In this document: piece after piece, positions 1-9,125 of the stretch
Layout: every line of letters starts with the position of its first letter
Numbering within the stretch: the stretch's first letter is position 1
Source of the DNA: Chitinophaga sp.
GTDB taxonomy: Bacteria > Bacteroidota > Bacteroidia > Chitinophagales > Chitinophagaceae
Assembly (NCBI RefSeq): GCF_017745275.1
Contig: NZ_JAGHZS010000002.1
Location: forward strand, 124,001 to 188,000
DNA: 64,000 nt
Direction of reading: 5' to 3'
Made by a program: the position numbers and the translations under genes
Notes under the pieces: generated by a model
Database searches by the model: none
What the model saw: only the letters and a program-made list of their open reading frames with translations
Told to the model about the DNA's origin: nothing

Positions 1-289
1 ATAAGGTATCTTTGGATAACCACTCCAGGTGAATGTTACTATCACTTCCAAGAATGGTATTTTCCCTTATCCCTTCGTCAGTTGTGTCTGTGCCAACTAC
101 CAGCCGTACCCCATAAGATGGAGTAGTGGTGGCACCACAATCAGTCATCATTTTTAGCGCCTGTATAGTTTTATCCGGATTAACCAGCCGTAGCGGTATC
201 TCTGTAGAACAAAGACTAACCCCATCAAAACAACCGGTCAGATAAAAACATGAAATAAACAGGCAACAATAGCGCAATATTCCAATCAT
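1..289 (-). CDS. Partial small lipoprotein, function unknown
   Basis: The reading frame opens with ATG at 289-287 and runs off the left edge of the window, giving 96 codons with no stop. The N-terminus is a lipoprotein signal peptide: a hydrophobic stretch followed by the lipobox Leu-Thr-Gly-Cys near residue 20. The mature part starts FDGVSLCSTEIPLRLVNPDK and has several Cys residues. The protein is therefore probably exported and lipid-anchored. I do not recognise the family, and the C-terminal part is outside the window. It is divergent from the small gene that begins at 380. Confidence 0.6.
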   Translation of the reverse strand, partial: MIGILRYCCLFISCFYLTGCFDGVSLCSTEIPLRLVNPDKTIQALKMMTDCGATTTPSYGVRLVVGTDTTDEGIRENTILGSDSNIHLEWLSKDTL

Positions 290-379
290 TACAGTATAGG
301 TTTATAGTATACACTAATAAGTTATTCTCTTCTCCACAGTTTCATAATTTCTGTTTATATTTAATCATACACTTACATC

Positions 380-625
380 ATGGCAGACTTCATCAAATCC
401 TGCGTACAGCAGTCATATGTTTTTATTAACCTGGAATTTGTAACCGATATAGAAGTTACATCTGACAGAAAAGCTATCCATTTTCATTATTCAAAAGACA
501 GAAGCATAACCTGGCAATATGAAGATGAAAAACAACTGGAAGAAGACCTGAATTTAGTCAAGTATCGTAGCTCCGATAAATATAAAAGCCGCCAGAGCGG
601 TTTTAGAATGGGCAATGATTCCTGA
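380..625 (+). CDS. Small hypothetical protein, 81 aa
   Basis: This is an uninterrupted 81-codon frame from ATG to TGA with charged, soluble-looking composition and no signal peptide or membrane segment. It ends 1 nt before the stop codon of the convergent gene at 627-1706, a packing that supports a real gene. The sequence 16-24 nt upstream (TATATTTA at 356-363) is one base from the Bacteroidota -7 consensus TAnnTTTG. I recognise no family. Its single basic C-terminal patch (KYKSRQSGFR) is the only notable feature. Confidence 0.5.
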   Translation: MADFIKSCVQQSYVFINLEFVTDIEVTSDRKAIHFHYSKDRSITWQYEDEKQLEEDLNLVKYRSSDKYKSRQSGFRMGNDS

Positions 626-626
626 A

Positions 627-1706
627 TCACTCTGTGCCGGGAATAATCGGTGCTGTAGTGGGAACAGGTGCCTCTACGTTTTCAGCCGGGTTGTCGTATT
701 TAATATAGCCGTTATAGTGATAGGATTTTTCTGATCCTTCCCCGCAAGTGCTAAAGAATATACTTCCTGCTGCAGCTTTATCTGTATCAAATCCTTCCCT
801 GCGCATCGTTGCCGGCAGCAATTTTACATACTTGCGCAGGTAGCGGTCGTCTTTATACTGATTGCTCCGGTAATAACCCTCATTTTCTGCCGCCTGTTTA
901 CTGGTGTATTGGTTGGACGCCGCATCAAATGTATAGGTGGAGAGGTCTGCTTCCGGAAAAAAGCGATAGTGCCTGTTTCCATATGCGATGCCTTCGTCGT
1001 GTTGTTTAGCTTCATTGTACTCTCTCTTCACAGATAATACCCACGCCTGTTCTTCTTCGTTAACAGTCGTGTTTTTACGGTATCCGTTTTTACCGCCATA
1101 ATTAGATAATAGCAACGTTTCACCATCGTTTGTTTTTATTAGCATCCCCCTAAAATCTTCATATACCCGTTTAGGTGGATTATGTACAAATACAAAGTCG
1201 TTCATTCCTTTATCCGCCTGGTAGCTCCAGAATGTATTAGAAGCTTCTTTACCTTCTCCTCCTTCCGGCAGCAACGCAGCCAGTGTAAAGGTGTGTGGCG
1301 CTTTTGCCGCCTCATATACAAATGGCGGATCAAAGCAGTTGGCATTGGGATTAAATACCCGCTGTGGAACGCTGTTATCAAATTGTACGAAGTTGTTGCC
1401 TTCCTGGAAGCCTACGAAATTGATGCGTACACTATCACCCCGATTGGGATATGCATGGGCATATACTTCAAAGAGCGCTGGTTTATCGGTAGTAAAAAGA
1501 AGGTAATCTTTCTCAAACAGATAAGTGCCAAATACCATGGTGGCATAACCATACATCAAAAACTGACCATCCTCAAACAGGCAAATGCCTGAATTGTCGC
1601 CATATTTCCCGGCATACTGTTTATAGCGCGGATCTTTTGGGTGATTTTGTGCGAATGTGTTCATAGCAAAAAAGAATATCGTATACAGTAAGATATATTT
1701 TTTCAT
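627..1706 (-). CDS. Secreted protein of unknown function, 359 aa
   Basis: The N-terminus is a clear Sec signal peptide (MKKYILLYTIFFFAMNTFAQ) with probable cleavage after Ala-Gln. The mature protein is rich in Tyr, Asn, Gly and Phe, as is usual for beta-rich periplasmic or surface proteins of this phylum. It has no lipobox, T9SS sorting domain or catalytic motif that I can name. It is convergent with the 81-aa gene and divergent from the phosphoesterase gene. The function is unknown. Confidence that it is a gene is high because of its length and its signal peptide. Confidence 0.75.
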   Translation of the reverse strand: MKKYILLYTIFFFAMNTFAQNHPKDPRYKQYAGKYGDNSGICLFEDGQFLMYGYATMVFGTYLFEKDYLLFTTDKPALFEVYAHAYPNRGDSVRINFVGFQEGNNFVQFDNSVPQRVFNPNANCFDPPFVYEAAKAPHTFTLAALLPEGGEGKEASNTFWSYQADKGMNDFVFVHNPPKRVYEDFRGMLIKTNDGETLLLSNYGGKNGYRKNTTVNEEEQAWVLSVKREYNEAKQHDEGIAYGNRHYRFFPEADLSTYTFDAASNQYTSKQAAENEGYYRSNQYKDDRYLRKYVKLLPATMRREGFDTDKAAAGSIFFSTCGEGSEKSYHYNGYIKYDNPAENVEAPVPTTAPIIPGTE

Positions 1707-1870
1707 TCCGTACAGCAGGTTATAGACGGCCGAATGTAGTGAAAATAGCGAATCGCTGTTGGGCCATTCATTTTTCGCCGGGATTGGGGCAATATTCGCC
1801 GGAGATTGGGTACCTGTATTATACTTTCTGCCAATTTCTATTTATATTTTCCGGAAGTAAAAATGAACGC

Positions 1871-3724
1871 ATGAAATTTTATCCGAAGGTATTAGCAGGC
1901 TTCCTGCTATTGATCAGCGTTTTACCTGTTACTGCCCAAACCGCTTTTAAATTTGCAGAGGTATCTGATACGCATGTGGGTAGCGATCATGCGCTGGAAG
2001 ATCTGCAACGTACGGTAAATGATATTAACAGTCAGCCGGATCTGGCCTTTACCATTATTTCCGGCGATATCACGGAATTTGGAGCAGATGAAGAACTGCG
2101 ACAGGCGAAAGCCGTGCTGGATGGGCTGAAAAAGCCGTGGTATATTATTCCAGGTAATCATGACACCAAATGGTCTGAAAGCGGTGGCAATACTTTCCGT
2201 AAAGTGTTTGGCAGCGAAACATTTTCGTTTAGCTATGGTGGTTATCAGTTCCTGGGTACCAATTGCGGACCCAATATGCGGATGGGACCGGGACAGGTGC
2301 CCCGTGAAAATATTGTTTGGTTGGATGAAGTACTGAAAAAGCTGGATAAAAAAACGCCGGTCATCTACATTAATCACTACCCGCAGAATGCAGACCTGAA
2401 TAACTGGTATGAAGCCATTGACCGCCTGAAGCAGCATAACATACAGTTGATTCTATGCGGCCATGGACATGCCAATCATGTATTTGATTTTGAGGAGATC
2501 CCAGGCGTGATGTGTCGTTCTAATCTTCGTGCTAAAGACAGCATAGGCGGATACAATATTGTGACTATCGCAAATGGAAAAGCTGCATTTGAAGAGAGAA
2601 CACCGGTGATCGCGAAAAACAGGGAATGGGCAGCGATACCGTTGAACAGTCATGCTCTGGGAACCGGGAAGGGCGCCTTCCCTCGTCCTTCTTTTGCCAT
2701 GAATGATTCTTTTCCCGCTGTGAAAGCTGGCTGGGTGTACCAGGACAATAGTGATATCGGCTCCGGCATGGCTGTATACAATGGGCTGGTGATCAGCACC
2801 AATACTGCCGGAGAAGTGTATGCGCTGCATTTAAAAAATGGCAAAAAGAAGTGGACATTTTCCACTAAAGGAAAGATATACGCTACACCGGCAGTGGCGG
2901 GTAATAGGGTGGTGGTAGGCTCTTCCGATCATTTCATTTATTGCCTGGATGCGGGCACGGGCAAACGGTTATGGCAGTACGAAACGGGGAAGCCGTTGGT
3001 CGCCAGTACGGTTATTGTAAACGATGTTGCTTACACCGGCTCGTCAGACGGGCATTTCAGAGCGCTGGAGCTGGCCACGGGAAAACTGTTATGGGATTTT
3101 GCGGGTGTCAATGGTTTTGTGGAAAACAAGCCATTGTACTACCAGGGTAATATTTATTTCGGTAGCTGGGGAAACGACTTCTATGCGTTGGACGCGCGTA
3201 CGGGAACGTTGCAATGGAAGTGGAATAATGGCAGCTCCAACCGGATGTTTTCGCCTGCTGCCTGCTGGCCGGTAGCAGCCGCCAATAAAGTATTTATTGT
3301 GGCGCCGGACCGGTTTATGACAGCTTTTAACGCGGCTACCGGAGAAGTGATCTGGCGGAAATCAAGGCCGGATATTCGCATGCGGGAATCGTTGGGATTG
3401 GCAACGGATAGCAGCCAGGTGTTTATTAAAACGATGGAAGGGCGTTTATATGGTGTAAGTACGCAGGCGGATAGTATGCAGGTAAGCTGGCAATCGCCCC
3501 TGGAAATGGGCTACGAGCTGGATCCTGCAGCACCGGTGCAACAGGGCAGTGTTATTTATGTGCCTACTCATTCCGGTGTGGTATACGCCGTTAACACCAG
3601 TGATCATTCGCTGCTATGGAAATATAAATTATCCAATTGCCTGGTGAATGCGGTATTGCCCGTGGATAATCAGCAGGTGCTGGTAAGTACCATGGATGGC
3701 AAGCTGGCGTTGCTCCGGTATTAG
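1871..3724 (+). CDS. Secreted metallophosphoesterase fused to a PQQ-like beta-propeller
   Basis: This 617-aa protein joins two domains. Residues about 25-235 form a calcineurin-like metallophosphoesterase with all five metal-binding blocks visible: SDTHVG, SGDITEFG, PGNHD, NHYP and CGHGHAN. From about residue 285 onward there are repeated PQQ/BamB-type propeller blades with the pattern VYALHLKNGKKKWTF, YCLDAGTGKRLWQY and RALELATGKLLWDF. ATG 1871 is chosen because it directly precedes a signal peptide (MKFYPKVLAGFLLLISVLPV) ending at TAQ; the frame is open to a GTG at 1739, but that would add 44 non-signal residues. The protein likely acts in the periplasm or on the surface as a phosphodiesterase or nuclease, with the propeller binding substrate or a partner. 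The substrate cannot be told from sequence. Confidence 0.85.
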   Translation: MKFYPKVLAGFLLLISVLPVTAQTAFKFAEVSDTHVGSDHALEDLQRTVNDINSQPDLAFTIISGDITEFGADEELRQAKAVLDGLKKPWYIIPGNHDTKWSESGGNTFRKVFGSETFSFSYGGYQFLGTNCGPNMRMGPGQVPRENIVWLDEVLKKLDKKTPVIYINHYPQNADLNNWYEAIDRLKQHNIQLILCGHGHANHVFDFEEIPGVMCRSNLRAKDSIGGYNIVTIANGKAAFEERTPVIAKNREWAAIPLNSHALGTGKGAFPRPSFAMNDSFPAVKAGWVYQDNSDIGSGMAVYNGLVISTNTAGEVYALHLKNGKKKWTFSTKGKIYATPAVAGNRVVVGSSDHFIYCLDAGTGKRLWQYETGKPLVASTVIVNDVAYTGSSDGHFRALELATGKLLWDFAGVNGFVENKPLYYQGNIYFGSWGNDFYALDARTGTLQWKWNNGSSNRMFSPAACWPVAAANKVFIVAPDRFMTAFNAATGEVIWRKSRPDIRMRESLGLATDSSQVFIKTMEGRLYGVSTQADSMQVSWQSPLEMGYELDPAAPVQQGSVIYVPTHSGVVYAVNTSDHSLLWKYKLSNCLVNAVLPVDNQQVLVSTMDGKLALLRY

Positions 3725-3741
3725 ATCATATGGCAGTAACT

Positions 3742-3775
3742 AAAAAGGATCAGGGTAATGCCCTGATCCTTTTTT
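3742..3775. terminator. Bidirectional intrinsic terminator
   Basis: A perfect stem AGGATCAGGG / CCCTGATCCT with a 5-nt TAATG loop is flanked by A5 on the left and T7 on the right. It lies between the convergent phosphoesterase gene and the minus-strand gene ending at 3775, so it can serve both strands. Confidence 0.85.
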
Positions 3776-4209
3776 TATTTTTTTTCGGGAGAGGTGGGTG
3801 CAGGAGTGTTATTCAGCCACGGTCTGCGCCCCGCTTCGAGTATAGGCAGGTTGGCTTCTGTAGGTACATAAATTACAGCCTGTGGATTTTTTTCGATGTT
3901 ATCGATCCACAGCCAATGCAGATAAGCTTCATTGTTGCGCAACGATTCACCGATAATCTGGTTGGAACGGGCTACACCATGCGCACGGATCGTATCTGCG
4001 GCTGCCAGCATAGCGGCGCTTTCCATTTTGGCGCGGGCTTCTGCCACGGCCACTTCTTTCGAGGCCTGGGCATGCGCCAGTAATGCTTCCCCTTCCATAC
4101 GCTGGGAATAAACACGGTATTGAGGACATCCCCATAAACCAAGGATAACTAATCCTGTAAAAACCAACAGCACGAAAGTAGATAATGAGATGACGGATCT
4201 TGTATTCAT
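3775..4209 (-). CDS. Small membrane-anchored protein resembling the C-terminal part of stomatin/prohibitin-like proteins
   Basis: This is a 144-aa protein with one N-terminal membrane anchor (about residues 8-28). A coiled Ala/Glu-rich stretch follows (GEALLAHAQASKEVAVAEAR and continuing), typical of the helical tail of SPFH proteins. It ends with the conserved block VIYVPTEANLPILEAGR. Full SPFH proteins have about 150 further residues forming the band-7 domain; here that domain is absent. Short proteins of this type are known across Bacteroidota, often annotated as membrane protease subunits, so this is probably a family in its own right and not a truncation. Its last codons overlap the terminator shared with the convergent phosphoesterase gene. 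Role unknown; a membrane scaffold function is inference. Confidence 0.7.
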   Translation of the reverse strand: MNTRSVISLSTFVLLVFTGLVILGLWGCPQYRVYSQRMEGEALLAHAQASKEVAVAEARAKMESAAMLAAADTIRAHGVARSNQIIGESLRNNEAYLHWLWIDNIEKNPQAVIYVPTEANLPILEAGRRPWLNNTPAPTSPEKK

Positions 4210-4346
4210 ATAGGTTACGTCCTGAACCCCAGGACAGGGTTTGGTTTCGGGGTCGAATATAATCAGTTTCCGGGTAGCAGGTTATAACGGCGTAGATAAA
4301 TTCTGCTTTTATATACTTCTTCTCCCTGTTCACCGTTTATTAAAAT

Positions 4347-4354
4347 TATATTTG
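4347..4354 (+). promoter_or_regulatory. Bacteroidota-type -7 box of the helicase gene
   Basis: TATATTTG matches the Bacteroidota -7 consensus TAnnTTTG exactly and lies 22 nt before the ATG at 4376. No clear TTG -33 element was found at the expected 19-21 nt spacing, so the call rests on the -7 box alone. Confidence 0.45.
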
Positions 4355-4375
4355 TAGCCTTTTATTATTGTTATT

Positions 4376-7300
4376 ATGATCGCATCCATATTAACCAGGC
4401 TTGAGTCATCCCGCAAGGAATTACTGGATTTAGGTCTTAGGAACCCATTGTTGAATTATAAGTTGCCCGCAGGCAAAGGTTTACATATTGTAGAAGAACA
4501 ATCCGCCGCTATCTATGAGATATTGGTGCGGGAAAATAAAACCATGTCTTTTCTTGGCCGGCCCGATAAAAAGCAGGGCGAGGAAGTAGTGGAGTACAAT
4601 GAACCGGTGTCTAAAGAAGCGTATACCGATACCCGTTTGCAGACAAATGAAACACAGGTAAATCTGCATGCGAAATTATTGAATACTTATTATGCCGCGC
4701 GAATGAGCATGGAAGAGCAAGGGGTGAATATCCTCTATCTTTCATTGGGTATGTTGCAATGGTATGAAGATGCAGGTAGTGAGGAAGCCCGGCTGGCGCC
4801 ACTTATCATGGTACCGGTGTTGCTGGACAGATCCAGTGCACGGGAACGTTTTCGTTTGAAATATTCGCTGGAAGAAGTAGGCGCCAACATTTCGCTGCAG
4901 GCGAAAATGAAGGCCGATTTCAATATCGTTATTCCCGATTTGCCGGAAGCAGAAGACTTTGATGTGAATGCTTACCTGGCTGCTGTTGCAGAAGCCGTAG
5001 AAGTAATGCCAAAGTGGAAAGTGATGCCAGACACCATCGAACTGGGCTTTTTCTCCTTTGGTAAATTTATGATTTACAACGACCTGGATGCATCCAAATG
5101 GCAACAGGAAGATGATATATTAACACATCCGATTATTCAAAGCCTTTTTGGTGGCGGATTTTCAGACGACAAGCCTCCTTTCCCGGAAGATGCTTTTATA
5201 GACCGGGATACGCCGGCACATGAACTGTTCCAGGTAGTAGATGCGGATAGTTCGCAGATCATGGCCATGCTGGCAGTACAGGAAGGACGTAACCTGGTGA
5301 TCCAGGGACCTCCTGGTACCGGGAAATCCCAGACGATTACCAATATCATTGCTGACGCTATCGGACGTGGAAAGAAGGTATTGTTCGTGGCGGAAAAAAT
5401 GGCTGCGCTGGAAGTGGTGAAACGCCGGCTGGATACCATTCAACTGGGAGAAGCCTGCCTCGAATTGCACAGCCACAAAGCGAATAAAAAAGAACTGCAC
5501 CAGGAACTCCGGCGGGTACTGGAGCTGGGCCGTCCCTCTATCCAGAAGCTACAGGAAGAAGTATTACTCTTAGATAGTTGTAAGAAAGAACTGAACGACT
5601 ATTGCCTCGCTATTAATGCACCTATCGATAGAAGCGGTTTAACTGCCCACCAGGTGATTGGCTACCTGTTACGGTTAAACGAAGAAACCGCCGGAGTAAC
5701 GTTGCCCGCCATTCCTTTGCCACAAATTGAACAATGGGATGCAGTTACCATGAATAAAGCCACTGCCATGGCGGCACGTATACAGGCTTGTTTACAGCAA
5801 ACCGGTGTACCCTCGGCACTTACTTTCCGTGGTAGCGAATTAACCGTATTGCTGCCACATGAACAGGTAGCATTGCAAGGCTTACTCACTGCAGCCTTGA
5901 ACGGCCTGAACACCCTGCTGCAGTCGACCGCAGCAATCGCAGGAAAAATAGGTATCCCATCTCCCGCTGATATTCCGGCTACCAACGCATTAATCAGTAT
6001 ATGCGCGTTGCTGGCTGAACAACCTAACCTGCAGGATATAGATGTAACGAACAATGCCTGGCTGTTACACCAACAGGATATTGCTGAATGGCTGGAAGCA
6101 GGTGCAGCCGCCACCGCTATACAGCAACAATACCAGGATGTTTTTATCCCGGAAGCCTGGGAACAAAATGTAATGGAAATCCGCCAGGATCTGCTGGCAC
6201 ATGGCACCAAGTGGTATAAATTCCTGATTGGCGCGTATAAAAGAAGTAACCGTCAACTGGCAGCTTTGTGCAAGCAGCCGTTGCCTGGTGATAATGAAGA
6301 AAAATTACAGTATGTAGATGCCATCATGGAATTCCGGCGCCAGGACGTGCTGTTGAAAGAACATGCAACGCTGGGCAAAACCCTCTTTGGCAGCCGCTGG
6401 CAGAAATCGCAGACAGACTGGGAGGCACTGCAAACCGTTACCGCCTGGCTTACGGATATGCATAAACGTGTAGCGGCAGGTACTTATCCGGCTGCGGTAG
6501 TAGCTTATCTGCAACAAACCCGGGATGCCGCAGGTGCCCTGGCGGATAAAGAACAATTAGGGCGCCAGTTGCAGGAACATCAGCAACAGAGCCTGGCTGT
6601 CTTACAAAAACTTGAAATGACCGGCGGACGTTATCCCTCGCCGTTTACGGAAAAGCAGGTTACCCTGCAAACCTGGATAGATCAATTGCCGGAAATACAT
6701 CACCTTATTTCCTGGAATAATATAACGGATACGGCTAAACAGGAAAACCTGGAATGCCTGATCACCACGGTACAGGACTGGCCCGGAGCACAACAATTCT
6801 TAAAAACGGCGCTGCTGAAAACCTGGTACGAATACCTGGTAGAAACCACCGTGAAACAACAACCTGCATTACGCAAATTTGAACGCGGTGGTCATGAGGA
6901 AATGGTGCAGCAGTTCCGCCGGCTGGATGTATTGAATTTGCAGTATAACCGCGCCCGCGCAGCCTTGCAGCATTGGGAACAAATGCCCCGTGCAGATGCA
7001 GGCGGACAGGTAAACATTCTCCGTACTGAATTTAACAAGAAGGCGCGGCATATGCCTATCCGCAAACTCATGCAGGAAGCGGGGTTGGCGATACAGGCCA
7101 TCAAGCCGGTATTTATGATGAGCCCCTTGTCGATTGCTAACTTTTTACCACCGGCCGTGTTGGAATTTGACCTCGTTATTTTTGATGAGGCCAGCCAGGT
7201 GAAGCCCGTAGAGGCTTTGGGCGCTATACTCCGGGGTAAACAATTAGTAGTGGTGGGTGATAATAAGCAATTGCCACCTACCAGCTTCTTCGACTCCCTC

Positions 7301-9007
7301 ACCAAAGAAGTAGATGACGAAGAGAATATTACTGCGGACATGCAGAGCATTCTTGGTCTTTGTGACGCACAAGGCGCGCCGCAACGCATGCTGCGCTGGC
7401 ATTACCGTAGCCGGCATGAGTCGCTGATTACTTTGTCTAATCATGAGTTCTACGAAAGTAAACTGGTGATATTCCCGAGTCCGGGTTCCAAAGAACAAAA
7501 GGGATTAGTATTTCATCACCTGAAAGATACCGCGTATGATCGTGGTAAAACCCGTACCAACCCTAAGGAAGCGGAGATTGTAGCAGATGCGGTGATGGAA
7601 CATGCGCGTAAAAATCCGGGGCTGAGTTTAGGTGTGGTGGCATTTAGTACGTCGCAGCGGCAGGCTATCAGTGATGCGCTGGAATTGCGCCGTCGCAAAT
7701 CGCCGGAGCTGGAATCCTTTTTCAGCGGGCATGCCGATGAACCATTTTTTGTGAAGAACCTGGAAAACGTGCAGGGTGACGAAAGAGATGTGATCTTTAT
7801 CTCTATCGGTTACGGACGTACGGAGGAAGGATATGTGGCGATGTCCTTCGGACCATTGAATAATGAAGGTGGTGAAAGAAGGCTCAATGTATTGATTACA
7901 CGCGCCAAGAGTCGCTGCGAAGTATTTACCAATATCACCGCAGATGATATTGATGTGAGTAAAACAAAGAGTTACGGTATACAGGCATTGAAGAATTTCC
8001 TGTATTTCGCGCAGCATGGCAGGCTGTACATGACCACAGAAACGGGTTTGCCGGCCGACAGTCCTTTCGAGGAAAATGTAGCAGCCCGGTTGGAAGCACT
8101 GGGATATATTGTGCGCAAGCAAATTGGCTCAAAAGGATTTTATATTGATCTCGCCATTGTAGATGCAGAAAATCCTGGTCGTTATTTACTGGGAGTAGAA
8201 TGCGATGGTGCGGCGTATCATTCCGCGCGCTCGGCCCGCGACCGTGATCGTTTGCGGCAGCAGGTGCTGGAAGCAATGGGCTGGAAGATACACCGGGTAT
8301 GGAGTACAGACTGGTTCCGCAATCCGCAGCGAGAGCTGGACCGCTTGGTAGCGGCCATTGAAAAAGCAAAAATGGCAGCAGCTATTGATGACCAGGTGGC
8401 AGCGGATGCGATGAAAGAAGCGGCGCCGGCATTAACGCGTGAAGCGGTGGAGAGCACAGAAGATACAGTACCTGTTTACGAAACGGCGGTATTGCCGGAA
8501 GAAATCCGGGCGCAGGAGTTTCATCTGGCGCCTATCGGCCAGTTGTGTAATTGGATAGAGCAGGTGGTGGTAGCGGAAAGCCCCGTGCATTTTGATGAGC
8601 TGGCCCGGCGTATGGTGGAAGCGGCAGGCATTACCAGGGTGGGGCCGCGTATACGCGAAATATTACGTCATGCAGTGCGGCATTCTGATGCCAGCAAAAG
8701 AATAAAAATAAAAGGGCAATTCCTTTGGGATACGGCACTACCTACTCCTGTAGTTCGCAATCGTAGCCAGTTGCCGGCAAGTGCACGCAAAATCAGTTAC
8801 ATCGCTACGGAGGAAATTGGCGTAGCACTGGAGAAAGTGGTGAAAGATGCCGTCGCCATTCAACGCGAAGATGCGGTTCCTTTTATCGCCAGGATGTTTG
8901 GCTATAGCCGTGTAACGGAAGAAATGAAAGAGGAGATCCTGAAAGCGATTGATATCAGTGTGGAAAATAATTGTGTACAGCAGGAAGGTGAATTGTTGAA
9001 GGCATAA
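4376..9007 (+). CDS. DUF4011 / superfamily I helicase / Vsr-like nuclease / DUF3320 protein (Hhe-like defence candidate)
   Basis: This is a 1543-aa cytoplasmic protein. The N-terminus carries the DUF4011 signature SRKELLDLGLRNPLLNYK. A superfamily I helicase core follows: Walker A GPPGTGKSQ near residue 310, Walker B IFDEAS near 936, motif III GDNKQLPPT near 961, NVQGDERDVIF near 1130 and the arginine motif RRLNVLITRAK near 1168. A PD-(D/E)XK-type, Vsr/DUF559-like nuclease lies at about 1245-1320 with YIDLAIVD, GVECDGAAYH, RDRLRQ and WSTDW. The C-terminal DUF3320-type helical domain (HFDELARRMVEA) lies near 1399-1450. DUF4011-helicase-Vsr proteins are reported as a single-gene antiphage system called Hhe; assignment here is by architecture only. 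The long insert between the two helicase halves (about 380-920) is Gln/Leu-rich and probably coiled. The gene stands alone, with no methylase or toxin partner, and ends in an unusual palindrome. Confidence 0.85.
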   Translation: MIASILTRLESSRKELLDLGLRNPLLNYKLPAGKGLHIVEEQSAAIYEILVRENKTMSFLGRPDKKQGEEVVEYNEPVSKEAYTDTRLQTNETQVNLHAKLLNTYYAARMSMEEQGVNILYLSLGMLQWYEDAGSEEARLAPLIMVPVLLDRSSARERFRLKYSLEEVGANISLQAKMKADFNIVIPDLPEAEDFDVNAYLAAVAEAVEVMPKWKVMPDTIELGFFSFGKFMIYNDLDASKWQQEDDILTHPIIQSLFGGGFSDDKPPFPEDAFIDRDTPAHELFQVVDADSSQIMAMLAVQEGRNLVIQGPPGTGKSQTITNIIADAIGRGKKVLFVAEKMAALEVVKRRLDTIQLGEACLELHSHKANKKELHQELRRVLELGRPSIQKLQEEVLLLDSCKKELNDYCLAINAPIDRSGLTAHQVIGYLLRLNEETAGVTLPAIPLPQIEQWDAVTMNKATAMAARIQACLQQTGVPSALTFRGSELTVLLPHEQVALQGLLTAALNGLNTLLQSTAAIAGKIGIPSPADIPATNALISICALLAEQPNLQDIDVTNNAWLLHQQDIAEWLEAGAAATAIQQQYQDVFIPEAWEQNVMEIRQDLLAHGTKWYKFLIGAYKRSNRQLAALCKQPLPGDNEEKLQYVDAIMEFRRQDVLLKEHATLGKTLFGSRWQKSQTDWEALQTVTAWLTDMHKRVAAGTYPAAVVAYLQQTRDAAGALADKEQLGRQLQEHQQQSLAVLQKLEMTGGRYPSPFTEKQVTLQTWIDQLPEIHHLISWNNITDTAKQENLECLITTVQDWPGAQQFLKTALLKTWYEYLVETTVKQQPALRKFERGGHEEMVQQFRRLDVLNLQYNRARAALQHWEQMPRADAGGQVNILRTEFNKKARHMPIRKLMQEAGLAIQAIKPVFMMSPLSIANFLPPAVLEFDLVIFDEASQVKPVEALGAILRGKQLVVVGDNKQLPPTSFFDSLTKEVDDEENITADMQSILGLCDAQGAPQRMLRWHYRSRHESLITLSNHEFYESKLVIFPSPGSKEQKGLVFHHLKDTAYDRGKTRTNPKEAEIVADAVMEHARKNPGLSLGVVAFSTSQRQAISDALELRRRKSPELESFFSGHADEPFFVKNLENVQGDERDVIFISIGYGRTEEGYVAMSFGPLNNEGGERRLNVLITRAKSRCEVFTNITADDIDVSKTKSYGIQALKNFLYFAQHGRLYMTTETGLPADSPFEENVAARLEALGYIVRKQIGSKGFYIDLAIVDAENPGRYLLGVECDGAAYHSARSARDRDRLRQQVLEAMGWKIHRVWSTDWFRNPQRELDRLVAAIEKAKMAAAIDDQVAADAMKEAAPALTREAVESTEDTVPVYETAVLPEEIRAQEFHLAPIGQLCNWIEQVVVAESPVHFDELARRMVEAAGITRVGPRIREILRHAVRHSDASKRIKIKGQFLWDTALPTPVVRNRSQLPASARKISYIATEEIGVALEKVVKDAVAIQREDAVPFIARMFGYSRVTEEMKEEILKAIDISVENNCVQQEGELLKA

Positions 9008-9011
9008 GGTA

Positions 9012-9125
9012 AAAAGCGGAAAGCATAAAGCAGAAAGCAGAAAGCTATTGTAGCGAATGATCATTGCGATTATTCATTCGCTACAATAGCTTTCTGCTTT
9101 CTGCTTTCCGCTTTATGCTTTATGC
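9012..9125. repeat. Long palindrome A made of 7-bp units at convergent gene ends
   Basis: A perfect 34-bp inverted repeat (9027-9060 and 9074-9107, 13-nt loop) has the core GCTATTGTAGCGAATGA, preceded by tandem 7-mers AGAAAGC, ATAAAGC and GGAAAGC. The left arm has four 7-mers and the right arm five, so the outer parts differ by unit copy number. The outer edges touch the stop codons of both convergent genes (TAA at 9005-9007 and the ygiD stop at 9120-9122). It is related to the palindrome at 10923-11049. It probably acts as a transcription terminator or mRNA 3' stabiliser for both genes. Confidence 0.85.

Noticed and set aside
1739..1870. Upstream GTG start for the phosphoesterase
   Set aside because: It would place 44 residues in front of a well-formed signal peptide; ATG 1871 is directly before that signal.
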